This document shows positions 5,721 through 8,673 of a DNA stretch of 8,673 bases, piece by piece. The stretch comes from Thermomicrobiales bacterium (GTDB taxonomy: Bacteria > Chloroflexota > Chloroflexia > Thermomicrobiales > UBA6265), in contig JAICJJ010000084.1 of the NCBI GenBank assembly GCA_025928535.1, positions 1 to 8,673 of the forward strand, read 5' to 3'. A model generated the notes under the pieces. That model had not been told where the DNA came from, did no database searches, and saw only the letters and a list, made by a program, of their open reading frames with translations. How positions within the stretch are numbered: the stretch's first letter is position 1; each line of letters opens with the position of its first letter. The translations under genes and the position numbers were made by a program.

Positions 5721-7123
5721 CGCTCCCATGCGTACAGATCGCCGGCCAACGCTGCCTGTGCCGTGGTCAGGAGGCGGCGCGGATATTCCGCCTGTCGGGC
5801 GCGACGGCCGGGCCGATCGTCGCCGCTGGCGCGGACACTTTCGCCGGCCGCCGCCGCTTCGTGCAGGAGGGCCGCCGCGTAGTGCGGCGGCAGGCGGTCG
5901 GCCCAGCCGCCGGGCGCGCGATCCAGATACGTTTCGAGAAATGGGCGGATCAATTGCGCGTGGTGGTCCCGCCGCTTGCCGGGAAGGCCCCGGCCGAACC
6001 GGATCAGCATGTCCGCGACGTCCCGCGCCGGATCGCCGGCCGCGAGTTTGTCGAAATCGAGTAACGTCGCCTGCCCGCCATCGATCCGAACGTGCGCCGG
6101 CTTGAGATCGCCGTGGATCGGCGCCGCCGGCGGCGGTCCGAGGCGGGCCAGCGCGTCGCCGATGACGGGGGCGAGATCGCCCACGATCGCCGCGAGGTCG
6201 GGCCGCGTCGCCTGCAGTCGGGCCACGCTCATGGCGAGCCGGTCTGGGGAGATCGGGTCCGTCTCTGGCCGCTCGGGCGCGGCGAGGTCGAGTTGGTGGA
6301 GCGTCGCGAGCGCCTCGGCGGCGACGCGGACGGCGTCGGCGGCGCGGCCAGCATCGCTCATCACGTCATCCAGGGCTGCCCCGCCGACCGCGTCGTGCGC
6401 CAGCAGACGCGACTCCGGCAAATACGCGGCCAGCGGCGCGACGGCGAGCGCCCCGGTCCGCGTCGCCAGCGCCTCGGTCAGACGGCGCTGCGCCGTCCAT
6501 GCTTCTTCGGCGAGATCCGGAGCGGCGTAGACCTTGGCGAAAAAGGCGCGTTCCGCCGTCGCGTCGGAGCCGACCGCGTGAGCGCGGAGGATGATCCGCA
6601 CGGTGGCGCGCAGATCGACCCGGTAGCGCACCGACGCGGCCTCCCAGGCGACAGGGATCCAATCGCCCGGACCGAAACGGGCCAGCAACGCGGCGGTCAG
6701 CGCGGGCTCCTGGCCCGCCAGCAGCGGGGTCAGCGCCGGCAGCCGGTGATCGAACGGAAAGGTCTGCAGCAGGAGGTCGAGGTCCGGCACGTAGGCGACC
6801 GGCGCGAGCGCGGCATCGTCGGCGACGACCGGCGCCGGCCGCCGGCGGAGCATCGACCACAGGCGCTTGGTGTTGTCGTCGGCGTAGGCGAGCGCCGTCA
6901 CGAGTTCGGTTCGCTCGGCGCCAGCCGCCAGCCGCAGCCGCAGCCGATATTGAAAGAGGCGTCGGCCGGCGCCGCGTCGGGCGAAAACGAGTTCGCAGCC
7001 CGCCGCCTCGGCCGGCGGTCGGTCTGGCCGGCGCAGATGCGTCGTCGCCAGCGCCGCCACCCGATCCGGGTCGAAGGCGTCCGCCATGAAATCGAGATCG
7101 TCGCGCCGCAGGCGCGCGTCCAT
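5717..7123 (-). CDS. Phosphotransferase of the APH/choline-kinase fold, with long N-terminal extension
   Basis: 468 residues. The C-terminal half is an aminoglycoside-phosphotransferase-like kinase: RYRVDLRATVRIILR (166-180) and FFAKVY (194-199, candidate ATP Lys197) for the N-lobe, HGDLKPAHV (337-345) as the catalytic loop with Asp339, and LLDFDKLAAGDPARDVADML (354-373) as the metal-binding DFD and following helix. Residues 1-155 are an extension not needed for the fold; residues 43-92 look somewhat like a second degenerate N-lobe. The substrate is unknown: sugars, amino alcohols and antibiotics are all used in this superfamily, and a resistance role is not shown. ATG 7123 is preferred over upstream starts because of GGGGAGA (7127-7133) 3 nt away. 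First gene of a two-gene operon; its stop overlaps the methyltransferase start by 4 bp. Confidence 0.88.
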   Translation of the reverse strand: MDARLRRDDLDFMADAFDPDRVAALATTHLRRPDRPPAEAAGCELVFARRGAGRRLFQYRLRLRLAAGAERTELVTALAYADDNTKRLWSMLRRRPAPVVADDAALAPVAYVPDLDLLLQTFPFDHRLPALTPLLAGQEPALTAALLARFGPGDWIPVAWEAASVRYRVDLRATVRIILRAHAVGSDATAERAFFAKVYAAPDLAEEAWTAQRRLTEALATRTGALAVAPLAAYLPESRLLAHDAVGGAALDDVMSDAGRAADAVRVAAEALATLHQLDLAAPERPETDPISPDRLAMSVARLQATRPDLAAIVGDLAPVIGDALARLGPPPAAPIHGDLKPAHVRIDGGQATLLDFDKLAAGDPARDVADMLIRFGRGLPGKRRDHHAQLIRPFLETYLDRAPGGWADRLPPHYAAALLHEAAAAGESVRASGDDRPGRRARQAEYPRRLLTTAQAALAGDLYAWER

Positions 7124-7197
7124 GCCGTCTCCCCGCAACCGCCGGACCGACCGGCGGCGTCCCTCGTTCCGGCGCGCTTCCCCGCGTCGCTCATCCA

Positions 7198-7209
7198 CCC
7201 GGCGCCGGG
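7198..7209. repeat. 12-bp perfect palindrome in the leader of the kinase gene
   Basis: CCCGGCGCCGGG reads the same on both strands, in the 151-bp gap between the kinase start (7123) and the T-run of the terminator (7275). It could be an operator half-site pair or chance in GC-rich DNA. Confidence 0.25.
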
Positions 7210-7274
7210 CCGAGGATACTCTTTCCGTGCGTGGGTCGGAGCGACGGTGGGCGCGCTGGAAGGGAACCCGACGG

Positions 7275-7317
7275 AAAAAACGACCGGCCGGAGGCGCTCC
7301 TGCCCCGGCCGGTCGTT
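7275..7317 (-). terminator. Intrinsic terminator of the second Cys-rich gene
   Basis: On the - strand, CGACCGGCCGG (7315-7305) pairs with CCGGCCGGTCG (7291-7281), an 11-bp perfect stem extended by A-T pairs, followed directly by TTTTTT (7280-7275). It starts 25 bp after the TAA stop of the Cys-rich gene. It should separate that transcript from the kinase-methyltransferase operon downstream, which would then need its own promoter within 7124-7275. Confidence 0.88.
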
Positions 7318-7341
7318 CGCGACCATCGCGTCAGCGGCAGC

Positions 7342-7674
7342 TTACCGCTGGCACGAGTTCGTCTTGCTGTCGCAGCGGAAACCGCCGCAGCAGTCCCGAT
7401 TGTCCTTGCAATACTGATTCTTCTTGCCGCAGCCGCCCTTGTACTGGCACGAGCCGGTGACGGCGCCGACGGGCTTGTTGCAGCGCAGACCGCGGCAGCA
7501 ATTCTTGTTCTTGCGGCAGCTCTTGCCCGCGCCGTCGCATTTGGCGAGCGCCTGCGAGGCGCCCGCCAGGCCCAGCGCGCCGAGGCCGCCGGCGACGGCC
7601 AACTTCATGGCGTTGCGTCGGGTCGACGCGGCGCCGAACGAGCGGGTCAAACAATCGAAACGGTTCCGATCCAC
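7342..7674 (-). CDS. Secreted double-knottin-like Cys-rich protein with Tat-type signal
   Basis: 110 residues from GTG 7674. The N-terminus (M)DRNRFDCLTRSFGAASTRR parallels the paralogue at 3987-4343, with Arg-Arg at 19-20 in both. A hydrophobic stretch ends ALA (42-44), so cleavage after Ala44 would leave 66 residues with 12 cysteines. These form two consecutive units, C-x6-C-x5-CC-x4-C-x10-C (residues 46-76) and C-x6-C-x5-CC-x4-C-x6-C (82-108), the classic six-Cys inhibitor cystine knot pattern, in a Lys/Arg-rich basic background. GTG is preferred over ATG 7689 because the N-terminus then aligns exactly with the paralogue and GGAGG (7687-7683) lies 8 nt upstream; with the ATG the ribosome site would be inside the gene. 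It has its own terminator. Partner or target unknown; no immunity or protease gene is adjacent. Confidence 0.85.
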   Translation of the reverse strand: MDRNRFDCLTRSFGAASTRRNAMKLAVAGGLGALGLAGASQALAKCDGAGKSCRKNKNCCRGLRCNKPVGAVTGSCQYKGGCGKKNQYCKDNRDCCGGFRCDSKTNSCQR

Positions 7675-7721
7675 GAAACGATCCTCCATCTTCGCGCCAA
7701 TTGCGCGACACGCATTCCGAC

Positions 7722-7738
7722 GCCGGACGGGGTCCGGC
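7722..7738 (-). promoter_or_regulatory. Leader hairpin upstream of the double-knottin gene
   Basis: GCCGGAC (7722-7728) and GTCCGGC (7732-7738) form a perfect 7-bp stem with a GGG/CCC loop, 47 nt before the GTG start at 7674 and downstream of the possible -10 box at 7763-7758. The paralogue at 3987-4343 also has a leader hairpin, of different sequence. Confidence 0.3.
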
Positions 7739-7858
7739 ATCCTTCCCCCTGCCGCCGAGTATAGCCTTACAACGGAAGGTGAGGCGACCGGACGTGGCAA
7801 TCTGGTGCGCCAACGCCCAACATGGGAGCGTCGCGTCGCTCAGCAGTCCGATCCGGCC

Positions 7859-7886
7859 CCGTTGTCATCCTGCCGTTGTCATCCTG
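7859..7886. repeat. Tandem duplication of CCGTTGTCATCCTG
   Basis: The 14-mer is present twice back to back without mismatch (7859-7872, 7873-7886). The second copy forms the outer edge of the inverted repeat at 7876-7960, so the duplication probably arose by slippage at the edge of that element. Confidence 0.75.
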
Positions 7887-7960
7887 ACGGAGAAAGGATC
7901 TCGGCGCCGCCATCGTGCGGGCTCGCCGGGCTTGGTCCTTCGCAGGGTTTGGGATGACCA
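7876..7960. repeat. REP-like imperfect inverted-repeat element
   Basis: The left arm TTGTCATCCTGACGG...AAAGGATC (7876-7900) and the reverse complement of the right arm, TGGTCATCCCAAACC...GAAGGACC (7960-7934), share GTCATCC at the outside and AAGGA-C inside, around a GC-rich centre. From memory, short elements with a GTCATCCTGAG...GAAGGATC arm are scattered between genes in many high-GC bacterial genomes. It begins 20 bp from the selenoprotein stop and could act as a transcript end or stabiliser. Confidence 0.6.
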
Positions 7961-7979
7961 GTCCGGCGGAACGGAGCGA

Positions 7980-8673
7980 TCAGTCCATGGAGCTCGCGTT
8001 GGTCTGGCCGGCAAGCGGAGCCAACTGCTCCGCGGTCGGTTCCGCTCAGCAAAACCAGCTTTCGGTCAGGCGGGGCGGCCGGCAGCGCCGCACGGGCGGA
8101 TTCGGCATTGGCGGTGGCGCTTGCCCGGCCGCCGCATGCGCCGCCGTCCAGATGCGCTCGAATGTCGCCGAAGCCGGCGCGCCCTCCCCGGCGGTGCCGG
8201 TTTCGGCGATGGCCGCGACCGTCGCCTGCAAGGCGTCCATGCGGGGATCGGGATGACGCCAGCGCCAGGTGAAATTGGCGGCGTCGAGTTCGCCCAGCCA
8301 ATCCGCCCGGCTCGGGTCCGCCAGCAGCAACGAGCCGGGCGGAATCAGCAGCCGAATCGTAAAGTGAACCGGATCGATGCACTCGACCAGATCGCGCTCG
8401 GCGACGAACCGCAGCAATTCGAGATAACTTTCGATCGTTTCCCACGGCGAAAAGGGCATCAACGACGGCCGCATCGCCACGCCGACCGCATCGAGCAGTG
8501 CGAGCGCCGCTTCGATGTCGGCGCGGGCGTGTCCTTTCGCCAGTTTGTCCAGCACGAGCGGATTGACCGACTCGACCGCCGAGACGACGAAGACGAAGCC
8601 GAGTTCCGCCAGCTCCGGCACGCGGCCTCGGTGCTGAAGCAGGTGCTCGATCTTGATCGTCGCGTCGAACGTC
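7980..8673 (-). CDS. CUAEP-tail radical SAM selenoprotein, C-terminal part (5' end outside window)
   Basis: The frame is open to the window edge. 230 residues are visible, counting Sec. The first part reads as the second half of a radical SAM barrel: FVFVVSAVESVNPLVLDKLA with KGH (26-48), VAMRPSLMPFSPWET (65-79), and a C-terminal segment of the kind seen after the barrel. The CxxxCxxC cluster site and any N-terminal domain lie beyond the edge. The C-terminus reads ESWFC, then TGA (8048-8046), then Ala-Glu-Pro, matching Cys-Sec-Ala-Glu-Pro of the CUAEP/CCAEP-tail radical SAM family as I remember it; relatives carry Cys at the Sec position. The frame continues 18 residues past CUAEP (TAEQLAPLAGQTNASSMD) to TGA 7982-7980. 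A SECIS-like stem-loop follows the UGA. Reading UGA as stop would end the protein at WFC. The reaction is unknown. The paired Cys-Sec suggests a redox or metal-binding role for the tail. Confidence 0.88.
8015..8048 (-). promoter_or_regulatory. Sec UGA codon and candidate bacterial SECIS element
   Basis: After UGA (8048-8046) come 12 nt, then GCGGAGC (8033-8027), loop AGTTG (8026-8022) and GCTCCGC (8021-8015): a perfect 7-bp stem. The second loop base is G and lies 21 nt after the UGA. Known bacterial SECIS elements sit just 3' of the UGA inside the coding frame, with the apical loop about 16-37 nt away and a G among the first two loop bases, so this fits. SelB would bind here; no sel genes are in the window. 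Confidence 0.82.

Larger units (their letters stand above)
7675..7979. other. 305-bp non-coding region between the selenoprotein and Cys-rich genes
   Basis: It holds, from the Cys-rich gene outward: the GGAGG ribosome site (7683-7687), a perfect 7-bp hairpin GCCGGAC/GTCCGGC with loop GGG (7722-7738), a possible -10 box TATACT on the - strand (7763-7758) without a recognisable -35, a tandem 14-bp duplication (7859-7886), and a REP-like inverted repeat (7876-7960). No further gene is supported. Confidence 0.6.

Noticed and set aside
4599..5882. A 427-codon open frame on the + strand opposite the methyltransferase and part of the kinase
   Set aside because: The residues are Arg/Pro/Gly-rich without motifs, and it crosses two well-supported - strand genes.
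5717..7123. Calling the kinase-like gene an aminoglycoside resistance gene
   Set aside because: Only the generic HGDxxxxH and DFD motifs are visible; the superfamily acts on many substrates and the long N-terminus is unlike known resistance enzymes.
6092..7417. A 441-codon open frame on the + strand opposite the kinase gene
   Set aside because: It is an antisense shadow and also runs through the intrinsic terminator and into the Cys-rich gene.
7675..7689. ATG 7689 as start of the double-knottin gene
   Set aside because: It would put GGAGG inside the coding sequence and add five residues absent from the paralogue; GTG 7674 has that ribosome site 8 nt upstream.
1..8673. tRNA, rRNA or CRISPR array
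   Set aside because: No cloverleaf, ribosomal RNA segment or regularly spaced repeat series was seen by eye.

Overview
The window is a very GC-rich bacterial segment, probably from Chloroflexota and perhaps close to Thermomicrobiales. I base that on composition, on small Cys-rich Tat-type secreted proteins with the N-terminal signature (M/V)DxNRFDxLTR, on Uma2 copies, and on a radical SAM protein of the CUAEP/CCAEP-tail type. The taxonomy is inference; no rRNA or tRNA gene is visible.

Left part (1-3279, + strand). A 5'-truncated Uma2-family nuclease gene carries two in-frame stops (TGA 9-11, TAA 177-179) and looks like a recent pseudogene. It is followed by three genes with ATGA stop/start overlaps: an HpaB-like flavin-dependent monooxygenase, a RidA-superfamily protein and a DUF1028 protein. 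They are almost certainly one operon. An oxidative catabolic route for a nitrogen-containing or aromatic compound is a reasonable guess. No flavin reductase is present in the window.

Middle (3286-4715, - strand). An intact Uma2 gene converges on the DUF1028 gene with 6 bp between stops. A 16-bp perfect hairpin separates it from a small secreted Cys-rich (knottin-like) protein. Upstream lies a 372-bp non-coding stretch with two TGTTGACAA copies exactly 30 bp apart.

Right-middle (4716-7674, - strand). A phosphotransferase of the APH/choline-kinase fold and a SAM-dependent methyltransferase overlap by 4 bp and form an operon. The methyltransferase has a DUF433-like N-terminal stretch. Upstream is a second knottin-like gene with a clear intrinsic terminator. 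It encodes two consecutive six-cysteine units and most likely starts at GTG 7674.

Right edge (7980-8673, - strand). The C-terminal part of a radical SAM protein reads ...WFC, then TGA, then Ala-Glu-Pro. The TGA sits in a Cys-Sec-Ala-Glu-Pro (CUAEP) tail and is followed at suitable distance by a perfect 7-bp stem with a G in the apical loop, as expected of a bacterial SECIS. An automatic ORF call stops at this TGA and loses the tail. This selenoprotein is the most notable item in the window. A REP-like inverted repeat lies just 3' of the gene.
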